NCBI RefSeq assembly: GCF_018070465.1
Contig: NZ_JAGPXT010000003.1
Coordinates: 248,001-312,000, forward strand
Direction of reading: 5' to 3'
DNA from: Micromonospora sp. C95
Lineage (GTDB): Bacteria > Actinomycetota > Actinomycetes > Mycobacteriales > Micromonosporaceae
Length of the DNA: 64,000 nucleotides
Shown here: piece after piece, positions 1-8,872 of the stretch
How the letters are laid out: each line of letters begins with the position of its first letter
Numbering within the stretch: the stretch's first letter is position 1
Translations under genes and position numbers: made by a program
Notes under the pieces: model-generated
The model's database searches: none
The model's input: the letters and a program-made list of their open reading frames with translations, nothing else
What the model was told of the DNA's origin: nothing

Positions 1-161
1 CACCGAAACGGCGCACGGAGTCGCTGCGGGAACACCGGCAGCTCGCCGACGCCATCCGACGCCGAGACGTCGACGCCGCCGCGACAATCGCCCGTGATCA
101 CATCGCCAACACCCGTACGGACGTGCACGACGCCCTGCGCGGCAACGACGACGTCGGCTGA
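1..161 (+). CDS. GntR-family regulator, C-terminal end of FCD domain (partial)
   Basis: The reading frame is open from base 3 and ends with TGA at 159-161; the start lies upstream of the window. The 52 visible residues include EHRQLADAIRRRD followed about a dozen residues later by an H in a helix. This is the typical last-helix pattern of the FCD ligand-binding domain of FadR-type GntR regulators. FCD regulators usually bind a carboxylic-acid effector and control a neighbouring catabolic operon; the target cannot be judged from this fragment. It faces the minus-strand glyoxalase gene tail to tail. Confidence 0.7.
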   Translation, partial: PKRRTESLREHRQLADAIRRRDVDAAATIARDHIANTRTDVHDALRGNDDVG

Positions 162-253
162 TCGTGCACGTCCGGTTCCGAGGGGCGGCGCAGCAGTGCG
201 CCGACGCTACCCGGCCAACTGACGCACCGTTGGATCAGCCGAGAGCATGCGGG

Positions 254-649
254 CTACTGCGGCGACCGGGTCCAGGCGAAGAGATCCACGATGTTGCCGT
301 CCGGATCGCTGACCTGTGCATAACGCTGCCCCCACGGTGCGTCCCAGGGCGCGTTGACCGAGGAGTATCCGGCGGCGACCAGGTCGGTGTGGCACCGGTC
401 CACCTCGTCGGCATCGGAGCAGAGAAAGGCCCAGCCACCGGAGGGGGGCGCCGGCTGGTAACCCGGATCGAGGGACTGCAACGAGGCGTGTGTGTCCCAC
501 ATGAGACGAATTCCGCCCGCGACCGTCGTCTCGACGTGCGGCTCCTGCTCGGCGCCGGCCGGAAACTTCAGGCCCAGCCGCCGGTAGAAGGAGAGGGACG
601 CTGCCATGTCGGCCACCGCGAGGCCGATCGCATTGAAGGTGGGTGCCAT
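254..649 (-). CDS. VOC-family (glyoxalase/bleomycin-resistance fold) protein
   Basis: 131 residues, the normal size of a single-unit VOC protein. The N-terminus reads FNAIGLAVADMAASLSFYRRLGL and the C-terminal half ends with AQVSDPDGNIVDLFAW, the two signature strands of the fold. These proteins bind a divalent metal and act as lyases, isomerases, dioxygenases or drug-binding proteins; the reaction here cannot be told from sequence. The ATG at 649 was chosen over upstream starts because the VOC domain begins right after it and AAGG/GAGG lies just upstream. It is the last gene of a minus-strand group with the hydrolase and the DJ-1 gene. Confidence 0.8.
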   Translation of the reverse strand: MAPTFNAIGLAVADMAASLSFYRRLGLKFPAGAEQEPHVETTVAGGIRLMWDTHASLQSLDPGYQPAPPSGGWAFLCSDADEVDRCHTDLVAAGYSSVNAPWDAPWGQRYAQVSDPDGNIVDLFAWTRSPQ

Positions 650-828
650 GACCTCGACCTTACGAGCCCGCGTGGCGCCGGAGGTGACCTGCTCAGCCAC
701 GGATCGCCGATCCCCCGCTGCCCGCGAAAGAGGTCGGGCCACCGCAGGACATGGCTTCAACGGTCGCAGGGCTCATCGCAGGGATGCGCGCGGCGGCAGT
801 GCGCTGCCTGTGGACCCGCCGCAGCAAT

Positions 829-1650
829 TCAGCGAGGGCGATCCTGGCGGAGGAAGTCCGAGAGCAGTTGCCGGAACTCGTGCGGGTGCTCGATGGCCGG
901 CACGTGCCCGCAGCTGTCGAGCACGTGCAGACGGACGTCGGCCAGGTGGTCGAGCAGGGGCCGGGCTGCCTTCTCGAGCGGGGTGATCCGGTCCTCGGCG
1001 CCGTGCACGAGCAGCACGGGCACCCGGACGGCGGCCAGCGTCTGCCGCGAGAGGGTGAGGTCGTCGACCCACCGTGCCCTGGGTGGAGGGAACAGCGAAG
1101 CGTACGCGGCCGCCCCCGCTCGCATCGCGGCTGCCCGGGCATCGACGGCCGAGTCGGTCACGAGCGCCTGGTCGTGGACGAGGCGACTCAGCATGTCCCG
1201 TGCGCCGACGGGGCCGGCGGGGGCGGCCCAGAGCGCGTCGAGATCGGCGGACAGCGGCGCCCCGGGCGCGCCCATCGTCGAGACCGCCACGACCCGGGTG
1301 ACCTGCCGGGGGCGCGCGGCCGCCACCGCCAGCGCCACGGCACCGCCCATCGAGTGACCCACCACGGCGTAGTGATCGACCCCGAGGGCATCCATCAGGC
1401 CCGCGGCCTGCTCCGACCACAGCCGAAGCCCACCGGCGGAGCCCGCCGGCACAGGTGTACGACCGAACCCCGCCTGGTCCGGGGCCACCAGATGCCAGGA
1501 CGTGCCCAGCGCCTGCGCCGTCGTTGCCCAGGCGCCGGACCCGGTCGTGCCAGGTCCGGAGCCGTGCAGCATCAGGACCGCCGGCCCGGTGCCGCACTCC
1601 ATGACGCGGACCGGGGAGCCGTCGACCGTGACGGTCCGAAGTGTCGTCAC
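829..1650 (-). CDS. alpha/beta-hydrolase, meta-cleavage-product-hydrolase-like
   Basis: 273 residues. The oxyanion motif HGSGPG is near residue 29, the nucleophile elbow GHSMGG near residue 98, the acid is probably the D of HGAEDRITP, and the catalytic His is in DSCGHVPAIEHP close to the C-terminus, so the triad is complete. HGSGPG plus GHSMGG is common in hydrolases of the 2-hydroxymuconate-semialdehyde type (C-C bond hydrolases of aromatic catabolism), but ring-cleavage dioxygenase genes are not present here, so an ester or lactone substrate is equally possible. The DJ-1 gene lies 19 bases upstream on the same strand, suggesting cotranscription. Confidence 0.85.
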   Translation of the reverse strand: MTTLRTVTVDGSPVRVMECGTGPAVLMLHGSGPGTTGSGAWATTAQALGTSWHLVAPDQAGFGRTPVPAGSAGGLRLWSEQAAGLMDALGVDHYAVVGHSMGGAVALAVAAARPRQVTRVVAVSTMGAPGAPLSADLDALWAAPAGPVGARDMLSRLVHDQALVTDSAVDARAAAMRAGAAAYASLFPPPRARWVDDLTLSRQTLAAVRVPVLLVHGAEDRITPLEKAARPLLDHLADVRLHVLDSCGHVPAIEHPHEFRQLLSDFLRQDRPR

Positions 1651-1669
1651 CGGGGCGGGCCGGGCGTGC

Positions 1670-2239
1670 TCATGCCGATGCGGAGCTGACGGACTTCGAG
1701 AAGAGTTCCATCATCGCCCTGCCGAACTGCGGCATGTCGGGCCACCCGCGGCACGAGACGAGGTTGCCGTCCACCACGTCGGGAGCGTCGATGACCGTCG
1801 CGCCCGCGTTCTCCATGTCCCCGGTGATGGGTGGGAAGCACGCCGTCTTGCGGCCTTTCAGTAGCCCGTACACCGCTGGCACCTGCGCGCCGTGGCACAC
1901 CATCGCGATGGGGAGGTTGCGCGCGAAGAAGTGCTCGGTGATGCGCCGGACGTCGGCGTCGACCCGGATCCACTCCGGGGCCCGTCCCCCGGGGATGATG
2001 AGGGCGTCGTAGCGCTCGACGTCTACCTCGGCCCAGGTCACGTCGACCGGCAGCTTCCGGCCGTTCTTCTCCACGTAGGCGTCGGAGTTGGGGTCGAACT
2101 CGTGAATGACAAGTTGCACGTCACGCCTCGTCCGTGACGTGACGTCGACGTCCCAGCCGCCCTCCTGCACGCGATAGTAGGGGTACATGGTGTCGAGTTC
2201 CTCGGCGGCGTCGCCGGTCAGGAGCAGCGCTCTGGGCAC
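1670..2239 (-). CDS. DJ-1/PfpI family protein (class I glutamine amidotransferase fold)
   Basis: 189 residues from a GTG at 2239. That start was preferred to a longer frame because GAGGAGAAG lies at ideal distance upstream and the Rossmann-like fold (RALLLTGDAAEE) begins immediately. The conserved GGRAPEW loop supplies the Glu, and AMVCHGAQV supplies the nucleophilic Cys of the family. Members include PfpI-type proteases, glyoxalase III-like deglycases and hydratases, so a role in detoxifying or hydrating reactive carbonyls is possible but unproven. It is probably the first gene of the minus-strand group at 254-2239, with the GntR gene upstream in the same direction. Confidence 0.85.
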   Translation of the reverse strand: MPRALLLTGDAAEELDTMYPYYRVQEGGWDVDVTSRTRRDVQLVIHEFDPNSDAYVEKNGRKLPVDVTWAEVDVERYDALIIPGGRAPEWIRVDADVRRITEHFFARNLPIAMVCHGAQVPAVYGLLKGRKTACFPPITGDMENAGATVIDAPDVVDGNLVSCRGWPDMPQFGRAMMELFSKSVSSASA

Positions 2240-2275
2240 CTGCTTCTCCTCGCATCCGGGGTGGTGGTGGGTAGA

Positions 2276-2298
2276 TCCAATCCGATCCGATTTAGTTA
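2276..2298 (-). promoter_or_regulatory. candidate GntR-type operator (tandem GGATYGGATC-like repeats)
   Basis: Between the DJ-1 gene and the GntR gene the minus strand carries AATCGGATCGGATTGGATC, a tandem of GGATC/GGATT units. Some FCD-type GntR regulators (VanR type) bind TTGGATCCAA-like sites. The match is only partial and the assignment is inferred from position. Confidence 0.3.
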
Positions 2299-2322
2299 GC
2301 ATTCCCCGGCCCGGCCCGCCCG

Positions 2323-3066
2323 TCAAGCCTTCACCGTCACCGCGTCCGCGTCCCTGGCCTCGTCGAACAATCGCCGGAAACGCTCGCCGGACCGCAAGAT
2401 GTGCCGACGCATCGCGTAGGCGGCGGCGTCGGGATCACGCGCGGCGATCGCGGCCACGATCTCCTCGTGCTCGGCCATGGCCAGGTGAGTGACCTGGGTG
2501 TCGTGATGCAGCCGGAAGAGGTGCACGTGGCTGTGCAGGCGCGCGAGCGCTTCCCGGATGACCTGGTTCTCCGCGCTCAGGGCGACGAGATCGTGAAAAG
2601 CGGCGTCGCGTAGACCGAAGGCCCCGTAGGCCGTGGGCCCGCTGCCCCCCTCCAGCTCCGCCATCTCCTCCAGCATTCCGCGCAGGCCGGCCACCTGCTC
2701 CGAGGAAGCGCGTTCGGCGGATCTGCGCGCCGCCGCCGGCTCGAGGAGCAGGCGGACCTCGAGCATGTCCTCGAATCGACGGCGGGTGATCTGGGGTGGA
2801 ATGCGGTAGCCGGCATGAGGCACCCGCACGACCAGGCCCTCGGCCTCCATACGGTTCAGCGCGTCTCGGATCGGCGTCTGCGAGACCCCCAGCTCGCGCG
2901 CCAGGACGTCGATCGTGACCCGGGAGCCAGGCTCGATCCGAAGCGACATCAGCTGTCCGAGCAGCGTGTCGTACACCTCGTCGGCGAGCCGGCCGCCAGA
3001 TCTTCCCGACGACGTTGCGCCGGTCACGGCCCGACGGCCCCGCGCGATCGTTCCTTCGTCGTCCAT
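2323..3066 (-). CDS. GntR-family transcriptional regulator, FCD (FadR/VanR-type)
   Basis: About 247 residues. The winged helix comes first (LADEVYDTLLGQLMSLRIEPG, then ELGVSQTPIRDALNRMEAEGLV). The all-helical FCD domain follows, with metal-site-like residues D and H in AAFHDLV, HLFRLHHD and EHEEIVAAI. The ATG at 3066 is chosen because AAGAAGGG precedes it; an in-frame ATG at 3111 has no visible ribosome-binding site. It lies between the hydrolase/DJ-1 group and the divergent ABC importer operon, so it is a good candidate repressor of one or both. The effector is unknown. Confidence 0.9.
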   Translation of the reverse strand: MDDEGTIARGRRAVTGATSSGRSGGRLADEVYDTLLGQLMSLRIEPGSRVTIDVLARELGVSQTPIRDALNRMEAEGLVVRVPHAGYRIPPQITRRRFEDMLEVRLLLEPAAARRSAERASSEQVAGLRGMLEEMAELEGGSGPTAYGAFGLRDAAFHDLVALSAENQVIREALARLHSHVHLFRLHHDTQVTHLAMAEHEEIVAAIAARDPDAAAYAMRRHILRSGERFRRLFDEARDADAVTVKA

Positions 3067-3161
3067 CGTGACGTGAGGCCCTTCTTTGCGTCTTCCGGAA
3101 CCTGTTGACATCAGTCACAACTCTGCGACATGCTGACGCCCCAGCCGGATCGTATAGGAAA

Positions 3162-3181
3162 GATGGCGTACAACCGCCATC
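3162..3181. repeat. 7-bp inverted repeat, candidate operator of the ABC operon
   Basis: GATGGCG (3162-3168) and CGCCATC (3175-3181) are perfect complements separated by TACAAC. The repeat lies just downstream of a TATAGG hexamer and upstream of the importer, a normal place for a GntR operator. Binding by the adjacent regulator is inferred. Confidence 0.4.
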
Positions 3182-3236
3182 CTGCACCGTCGCGGAGCCA
3201 CCCGCGATCGTTCTACTTCGATCACCTGGAGCTCTC

Positions 3237-3332
3237 ATGAGCGTGCCCGACGTCCCGCTCGATCCACTCCCGGACCGCAGCCGGGCCGAAGGACCGCTCG
3301 ACGAAACGAAGATCCAGTACATCACGGCGTGA
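3237..3332 (+). CDS. possible 31-residue leader peptide or gene remnant
   Basis: ATG at 3237, TGA at 3330-3332, with CTGGAG six bases upstream of the start. The peptide begins MSVPDVPLDPLPDRSRAEG and ends KIQYITA; it is acidic and has no membrane or signal features. It lies between the GntR gene and the importer, on the importer strand. It could be a translated leader, a remnant of a lost enzyme gene, or chance. I do not recognise it. Confidence 0.3.
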   Translation: MSVPDVPLDPLPDRSRAEGPLDETKIQYITA

Positions 3333-3443
3333 TCGTGACGCCGGCCCGCAGGTCGGCCCCGCGACAGCCCGCCAACACGTGAGACAAGCCGGCGAAGCAC
3401 AGAGCGAGGTTCTAGAAGCTCCCACCGGAAAGCAGGCGAGAAG

Positions 3444-4874
3444 ATGCGATATCAACAGCGAATAGGACGAATGTCCGTTCCTGGCCGAAAGGTACGGCTG
3501 GCGACGGCCGCCATGCTGGTGGCCACGACCATGGCAGCTTGCGGCGATGGTCAGGACGACGGCGCACAGGTGAGCGCCCCCAAGGCGCCGGCGACCATCC
3601 CGGAGCTCACCACGGACCCGCTGACCCTCAGCTTCATCTGGTTCGACTGGCCCCCCGCCCAGGCGCTCGAAGACTTCGCGAACGCGGAGTACAAGAAGGA
3701 GCGACCAAACGCGACGATCAAGGTCAACACCGTGCCGAACGCGAACTGGCACGACGCGATGTTCACCCAGTTCGCCGCCCGCAAGACCGACTTCGACATC
3801 GCGATCCTGGACTCGCAGCACATCGGCGAGGCCGTGACGAACGGCAACATCCTCGACATCACCGACTTCGTCAAGAACAACATCGACGTCACGGCCTACA
3901 ACCCTTATCTCCTGGCAGCGTACGGCCAGTTCCCCCAGGCGGAGACCGGCCAGCGCGACGAGAACGCCCGCCTGTACGGACTGCCGCTGCTCGGCGACAC
4001 CTGGACGATGATCTATCGCAAGGACCTGATCGGCGACCAGCCACCGCAGACCTGGGATGAGATGATCTCGGTCGCCGAGAAGTGCCAGGCGGACAACCCT
4101 GGCGTCAGCGGGCTGGCTTTCCACCAGGCCAACGGCTCCGACGCCGCGGCCGTAACCTACAACACGGTGAACGGCGTCTACGGCGGCAACCTGTGGGACC
4201 CCAAGACGCGCAAGATCGAGGGCGTCCTCAACGACGCCGCCGGCCAGGAGGCGATGGACGTCCTGGTCAACAGGATGAAGCCGCTGACCGCCAAAGGGTC
4301 CGGCAACTGGTTCATCGACGAGGTGAACGCGGCGGTCGCCCAGGGCAAGGCGTGCATCGCGTTCAACTGGATCGCCGCCAGCGGCGGGCTGCTCGATCCG
4401 AAGCAGTCGACGCTCGGCACCACCCGCGAGCAGATTCTCGACAAGCTGGGTTTTGCCACCCTGCCGAGCCAGAAGACCAACCTGGTCCCGCTCGGCGGCA
4501 TGGGGATGCACGTGTCCGCCTACTCCGCCGAGGCCAACCAGGCTGAGGCGCTGAACTTCATGAAGTGGTTCGAGCGGGCCGACATCCAGAAGAAGTGGGC
4601 CGCGGCCGGTGGTGTGCCAGCGCGTACGGACGCCCTGGAATCGCCCGAGTTCCTCAATGCCGGCCCGTTCAACCAGGTGTACGCCGACTCGGTGCCACGG
4701 ATGCGGGACATGTGGAACGTGCCCGAGTACGCGCGCCTCGTCGACATCGAGAACACCAACGTGAACGCGGCTCTGAACGGCGCGAAGAGTCCGAAGGATG
4801 CGCTCGACGACATCGCCAAGGAGCAACAGGCCGTGCTCGACTCCAGCAACCGCAGGGGCGGCGGCGGACTGTGA
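3444..4874 (+). CDS. sugar-type ABC transporter substrate-binding lipoprotein
   Basis: 476 residues. A basic N-terminus and hydrophobic stretch end in a lipobox (TMAAC, Cys about residue 33), so it is a secreted, lipid-anchored binding protein. The body has the layout of family 1 (MalE-type) solute receptors, with FDIAILDSQHIGEAV, a hinge around LPLLGDTWTMIYRKDL and an aromatic-rich C-lobe. These receptors bind oligosaccharides, polyols or glycerol phosphates. Its TGA overlaps the GTG of the first permease by four bases. The downstream dehydrogenases suggest an alcohol- or acid-type cargo rather than a plain sugar, which is inference. Confidence 0.92.
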   Translation: MRYQQRIGRMSVPGRKVRLATAAMLVATTMAACGDGQDDGAQVSAPKAPATIPELTTDPLTLSFIWFDWPPAQALEDFANAEYKKERPNATIKVNTVPNANWHDAMFTQFAARKTDFDIAILDSQHIGEAVTNGNILDITDFVKNNIDVTAYNPYLLAAYGQFPQAETGQRDENARLYGLPLLGDTWTMIYRKDLIGDQPPQTWDEMISVAEKCQADNPGVSGLAFHQANGSDAAAVTYNTVNGVYGGNLWDPKTRKIEGVLNDAAGQEAMDVLVNRMKPLTAKGSGNWFIDEVNAAVAQGKACIAFNWIAASGGLLDPKQSTLGTTREQILDKLGFATLPSQKTNLVPLGGMGMHVSAYSAEANQAEALNFMKWFERADIQKKWAAAGGVPARTDALESPEFLNAGPFNQVYADSVPRMRDMWNVPEYARLVDIENTNVNAALNGAKSPKDALDDIAKEQQAVLDSSNRRGGGGL

Positions 4875-5818
4875 GTGACCCCGTACCGCTGACGACCGAC
4901 CCCGGGCAGGTGGCGTCCGCGACGCCGCCTGCACCGGGTCGGTCCCGCCGGCTGAGCGACCGCGGGCTCGCCGTGGCCTTCATCTCCCCCGCGCTGCTGC
5001 TGTTGCTCGCCATGTCCGTGTTCCCGCTGCTGTGGGCGTTGTACCTGTCGTTCACCGACTACTCGGCCACCCGCGGCGGACCCGCCCGTTTCGTCGGGTT
5101 CGGCAACTACACCGCCATCCTGACGTCGGCGCAGGTCCACCAGCGGGCCCTGACGACGTTGATCTACGTGGTCGGCGCGGTAACCCTGCAGACCGTGCTC
5201 GGCTTCGCCATCGCCTACCTCATCTCCCGACGCACGCACGGGCGAGGAGTGCTCACCACCCTGTTCCTGGTGCCGATGATGCTGTCGCCGGTGGTGGTCG
5301 GTCTGTTCTGGCGATTCATGCTCGACGCGCAGTTCGGCGTGATCAACAGCCTGCTCGGCTCGATCGGCCTGGGGCAGGTGGAGTGGCTCACCCGGCAGCG
5401 TACGGCCTTGATCTCCCTGATCGTGGTCGACACCTGGCAATGGACGCCGTTCATCATGCTCATCGCCCTTGCCGGCCTCACCGCGGTGCCCAAGTACCTG
5501 TACGAGGCCGCCTCGATCGACCGGGCGTCCGAGTGGTTCCGGTTCCGCACCATCACTCTTCCGCTGGTGTGGCCGCTGCTCCTCATCGCCGTGCTGTTCC
5601 GGGCCATCGAGGCCTTCCGACTGTTCGACCTCGTCTACATCCTCACCAACGGTGGCCCAGGTGTCTCCACCGAGACGCTGTCGTTCCACGTCTACAAGGT
5701 CGCGTTCCTGGGCTTCAACACCGGAACCGCCTCGGCGTACGGAATCCTCATGGTCCTCGTCGTCATCGTCCTCACGCAGCTCTACCTGCGCTACCTGAAC
5801 AAGCTCAAGGAGGGCTGA
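4871..5818 (+). CDS. ABC transporter permease, MalF/UgpA type
   Basis: 315 residues from a GTG at 4871 that overlaps the receptor stop as GTGA. About six membrane segments are visible, starting with FISPALLLLLAMSVFPLLW. The EAA loop that docks with the ATPase is YEAASIDRASEWFRFRTITLP. The periplasmic signature FTDYSATRGGPARFVGFGNY follows the first helix, as in this family. Together with the next gene it forms the heterodimeric channel. Its stop overlaps the next start (TGATG), indicating translational coupling. Confidence 0.93.
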   Translation: MSDPVPLTTDPGQVASATPPAPGRSRRLSDRGLAVAFISPALLLLLAMSVFPLLWALYLSFTDYSATRGGPARFVGFGNYTAILTSAQVHQRALTTLIYVVGAVTLQTVLGFAIAYLISRRTHGRGVLTTLFLVPMMLSPVVVGLFWRFMLDAQFGVINSLLGSIGLGQVEWLTRQRTALISLIVVDTWQWTPFIMLIALAGLTAVPKYLYEAASIDRASEWFRFRTITLPLVWPLLLIAVLFRAIEAFRLFDLVYILTNGGPGVSTETLSFHVYKVAFLGFNTGTASAYGILMVLVVIVLTQLYLRYLNKLKEG

Positions 5819-6729
5819 TGGCCGTCTCCGTCGACGAGGCCGTGTCCACGGTTCCGGCCCGGGATCGTCCGCGCCCCACCCGCCGCCTCGGCGGTCGGGG
5901 CCGCTCCCTGGTGGAGGTCGCGCTGCTGACCGTGCTGGCCGTCCTGATGCTCTTCCCGGTGCTGTGGATGATCGAGACGTCCATCAAGGAGAACCGGGAC
6001 GTCTACGCCGTCCCAGCCGAATTCTTCGGCTTCACGGTCACCATGGAGCACTTCAAGGACGTGTTCGTCGGCCCCGACGGCGGTCGTTCGGCCTTGTCCG
6101 TCGCGTTTCTCAACTCCGCCGTCGTCGCCGGGGTCTCTACGCTGCTGGCCACCGTGCTGGGAGTGCCCGCGGCCTGGGCATACTCACGCTTCGCCGTGAA
6201 GGCCAGGAAGGACCAGCTGTTCTTCATCCTGTCCACCCGCTTCATGCCGCCCGTGGTGGTGGTGATCCCGATCTTCCTCATGTACCGCCAGGTCGGACTC
6301 ATCGACAGCAAGCTCGGCCTGATCCTCATCTACACCGCGTTCAACGTGCCGTTCACGATCTGGATGATGAAGGGGTTCGTCGACGAGGTGCCCGCGGAGT
6401 ACGAGGACGCCGCCATGCTCGACGGCTACACCCGCCTGCAGGCGTTCCGGCGATTCACCCTTCCCCTGCTCGTACCCGGCATCGCCGCGACGGCGGTCTT
6501 CGCTCTCATCTTCTCGTGGAACGAGTTCGTGTTCGCCATCTTCCTCACCTCCAGCGACAGCGTGCGGACAGCGCCACCTGCCATCGCCGGTCTCATCGGT
6601 GGCACCACCACGGACTGGGGTCTCGTGGCCGCCGCCTCCGTCGTCTTCGCCCTACCGGTGCTCGTCTTCGCCTACCTGGTGCGCAAGCACCTCGTCGCCG
6701 GCGTGACGCTCGGGGCGGTGCGACGCTGA
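5818..6729 (+). CDS. ABC transporter permease, MalG/UgpE type
   Basis: 303 residues. An N-terminal cytoplasmic tail of about 30 residues precedes six predicted membrane helices. The EAA loop is YEDAAMLDGYTRLQAFRRFTLP, and the last helices end with VRKHLVAGVTLGAVRR, a common C-terminus of MalG-type subunits. The gene is translationally coupled on both sides by one-base overlaps. It pairs with the preceding permease; substrate choice is set mainly by the binding protein. Confidence 0.93.
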   Translation: MAVSVDEAVSTVPARDRPRPTRRLGGRGRSLVEVALLTVLAVLMLFPVLWMIETSIKENRDVYAVPAEFFGFTVTMEHFKDVFVGPDGGRSALSVAFLNSAVVAGVSTLLATVLGVPAAWAYSRFAVKARKDQLFFILSTRFMPPVVVVIPIFLMYRQVGLIDSKLGLILIYTAFNVPFTIWMMKGFVDEVPAEYEDAAMLDGYTRLQAFRRFTLPLLVPGIAATAVFALIFSWNEFVFAIFLTSSDSVRTAPPAIAGLIGGTTTDWGLVAAASVVFALPVLVFAYLVRKHLVAGVTLGAVRR

Positions 6730-7796
6730 TGGCGGGTATCGAGGTGACGGCCCTGCACAAGCGCTACCCGGACGGCACGGTCGCGGTCGACCACGTGGAC
6801 CTGTCCATCGGCGACGGCGAGCTGTTCGTGATGCTCGGCCCGTCGGGTTGTGGCAAGACGACCACGCTGCGGGCCATAGCCGGCCTGGAGCGGCAGACGA
6901 CGGGCGACATCCGCATCGGCGACACGCTCGTCAACGACCTGCCGCCCGCCGAGCGTGACATCGCCATGGTGTTCCAGTTCTACGCTCTCTACCCACATCT
7001 GCGCACCCGGGACAACCTGGCATTCCCACTGCGGGCCGAGGGACTGCCCAAGGCGGAGGTACGCGAGCGGGTCGCCGAGGCCGCCCGGTTGATGCGGCTC
7101 GATCAGCTGCTCGACCGGCGACCGCGCCAACTGTCCGGCGGGGAGCAGCAACGGGTCGCGCTGGCTCGCGCCCTGGTGCGGCGACCGCGCGCATTCCTCA
7201 TGGACGAACCGCTCACCAATCTGGACGCGGAACTGCGGGCGGACATGCGCACGGAGATCAAGCACCTGCAGGGGGAACTGGGCACGACGATGGTCTACGT
7301 CACCCACGACCAGGTCGAGGCGATGTCGCTCGGGCACCGGATCGCCATCCTCAACAAGGGCCGCGTCGAGCAGATCGGTACGCCGCTGGAGGTCTACGAC
7401 CGTCCGGCGAGTCTCTTCTGCGCCGCGTTCATCGGCTCACCACCGATGAACCTGATCGAGGTGGCGGTGGCCGACGAGAAGCTGCGCAGTCAGGGCGGAC
7501 TGGTCCTCACGCCACCGCCCGGCCTACCGCGCGACCGTCGTCTGGTCGCCGGCGTCCGGCCGGAGGCGCTGGAAGTCACCACACCAGGGGCGGAAGGTTC
7601 GGTCCCCGCCCGGGTGGTCTCGGCGGAGTGGCTGGGCGACGAGATCATCTACGTGGTGGACCACAGCGGCCAACACGACGTACGGGTACGGATGCCCCCG
7701 ACTGTCCGGTTCGCCGCCGACACACCCGTCGGGCTGCGGCACACCGGCGGAACCCCGACGGTCTACGACGTGCACACGGAAGAACTGGTGGCCTGA
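6729..7796 (+). CDS. ABC transporter ATPase, MalK/UgpC-like (canonical site)
   Basis: 355 residues. Walker [10 protein letters not shown] is at about 37-45, the Q-loop reads [10 protein letters not shown], the signature LSGGEQ is near 135, Walker B AFLMDE near 155 and the H-loop VTHDQVEAM has its switch His at about residue 193. A C-terminal TOBE-type regulatory domain follows ([14 protein letters not shown]). The Q-loop has Phe where the family usually has Asn or Ser after the Gln. It precedes a second, non-identical ATPase in the same operon, so the importer probably uses an ATPase heterodimer. Confidence 0.93.
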   Translation: MAGIEVTALHKRYPDGTVAVDHVDLSIGDGELFVMLGPSGCGKTTTLRAIAGLERQTTGDIRIGDTLVNDLPPAERDIAMVFQFYALYPHLRTRDNLAFPLRAEGLPKAEVRERVAEAARLMRLDQLLDRRPRQLSGGEQQRVALARALVRRPRAFLMDEPLTNLDAELRADMRTEIKHLQGELGTTMVYVTHDQVEAMSLGHRIAILNKGRVEQIGTPLEVYDRPASLFCAAFIGSPPMNLIEVAVADEKLRSQGGLVLTPPPGLPRDRRLVAGVRPEALEVTTPGAEGSVPARVVSAEWLGDEIIYVVDHSGQHDVRVRMPPTVRFAADTPVGLRHTGGTPTVYDVHTEELVA

Positions 7797-8872
7797 TGGG
7801 AACCGTGGCAGCGCACGGGCTGTGCAAGTCCTTCGGCAAGGTCCAGGCCCTGGACGGGGTGACGCTCGACGTGCCGGACGGCTCGTTCTTCGTCGTGCTC
7901 GGGCCCTCCGGGGCGGGCAAGACGACGACCCTCCGAGCGATCGCCGGCCTTGAGAAGCTCGACGCCGGATCGGTGCATCTGGACGGCAGGGACGCGACCG
8001 GTGACGCCCCGGCCGCCCGCGACCTGGCCATGGTCTTCCAGAACTACGCCCTCTACCCGCGACACACGGCGTACGAGAACATCGCTTCCCCGCTGCGGGC
8101 CCGCCGCCGTTCGTCGAGCGAGATCGCCGCCGCCGTCGAGCGGATGTCGAACCTGTTGCACATCGATCGGCTGCTGCAGCGTCGTCCCGCACAGTTGTCG
8201 GGTGGTGAGATGCAGCGGGTCGCCCTGGCCCGGGCGCTGGTTCGTAGCCCGCGCGCGTTTCTCATGGACGAGCCGCTGACAAACCTCGATCTCAAGCTCC
8301 GCGTCGAGATGCGCACCGAACTCACCCGCATCCACCGCAGCCTCGGAGCGACCTTCGTCTACGTGACGAACGACCAGGTCGAGGCCCTGTCCATGGCCGA
8401 CCAGGTCGCGGTCCTCAAGGAGGGAACGGTGCAGCAGGTCGGGACCCCGACCGAGGTGTACGAGCGTCCCGCCAACCGATGGGTCGCCGGATTCGTCGGA
8501 AGCCCGCCGATCAGCCTGCTCGCCTGCCGCGCCGAGGGAGACCGTCTGGTCGGTGCGCAGGGCTGGACGCTGCCGCGACCCCGTTGGAGCACGGCTGAGA
8601 ACGGTCGCGAGCTGCTGCTGGGCCTGCGCGCGGAGGATCTGTCCGTCGAGCAGCGTGGGAACACGTCGTTGTCGGGGGAACTCTACGGGCTTGAGCCGCT
8701 CGGTGACCGCACGGTGGTCGACGTCCGAGTGGGGACAGAGATGCTCAAGGTCAAGGCACGGCCCACCGTCGCCGGCACCCCGGGCGAACGGCTGCACGTC
8801 ACGGTCGACCTGGACCGTGCGCACCTGTTCGACGCGGACACCGGGCTGTCGCTGTCCCGGGCTGGGCGGTAA
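7796..8872 (+). CDS. ABC transporter ATPase, MalK-like, with Asn in the H-loop
   Basis: 358 residues. Walker A GPSGAGKTT (about 36-44), Q-loop VFQNYALYP, signature LSGGEMQ (about 134) and Walker B AFLMDE (about 154) are all intact. The H-loop, however, reads VYVTNDQVEAL, so the switch His is replaced by Asn at residue 192 (codon AAC). The C-terminal TOBE-like domain is present but diverged from its partner. Overlap with the previous gene (TGATG) suggests coupled synthesis of the two ATPases. The replacement predicts one weakened hydrolysis site in a heterodimer; that is inference. Confidence 0.92.
   Translation: MGTVAAHGLCKSFGKVQALDGVTLDVPDGSFFVVLGPSGAGKTTTLRAIAGLEKLDAGSVHLDGRDATGDAPAARDLAMVFQNYALYPRHTAYENIASPLRARRRSSSEIAAAVERMSNLLHIDRLLQRRPAQLSGGEMQRVALARALVRSPRAFLMDEPLTNLDLKLRVEMRTELTRIHRSLGATFVYVTNDQVEALSMADQVAVLKEGTVQQVGTPTEVYERPANRWVAGFVGSPPISLLACRAEGDRLVGAQGWTLPRPRWSTAENGRELLLGLRAEDLSVEQRGNTSLSGELYGLEPLGDRTVVDVRVGTEMLKVKARPTVAGTPGERLHVTVDLDRAHLFDADTGLSLSRAGR

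Larger units (their letters stand above)
3067..3443. promoter_or_regulatory. divergent intergenic region between GntR and ABC operon
   Basis: This 377-base gap should hold the promoters of both the regulator and the importer. TTGACA occurs at about 3105. A TATAGG hexamer at about 3154 is followed by the inverted repeat GATGGCG-N6-CGCCATC at 3162-3181, which is well placed for a repressor site. A 31-codon open frame (3237-3332) is described separately. I see no other gene in this stretch. Confidence 0.45.

Noticed and set aside
3222-4934. A 570-codon open frame on the minus strand
   Set aside because: Antisense to the binding-protein gene; composition is typical of mirror frames in GC-rich DNA and there is no recognisable domain.
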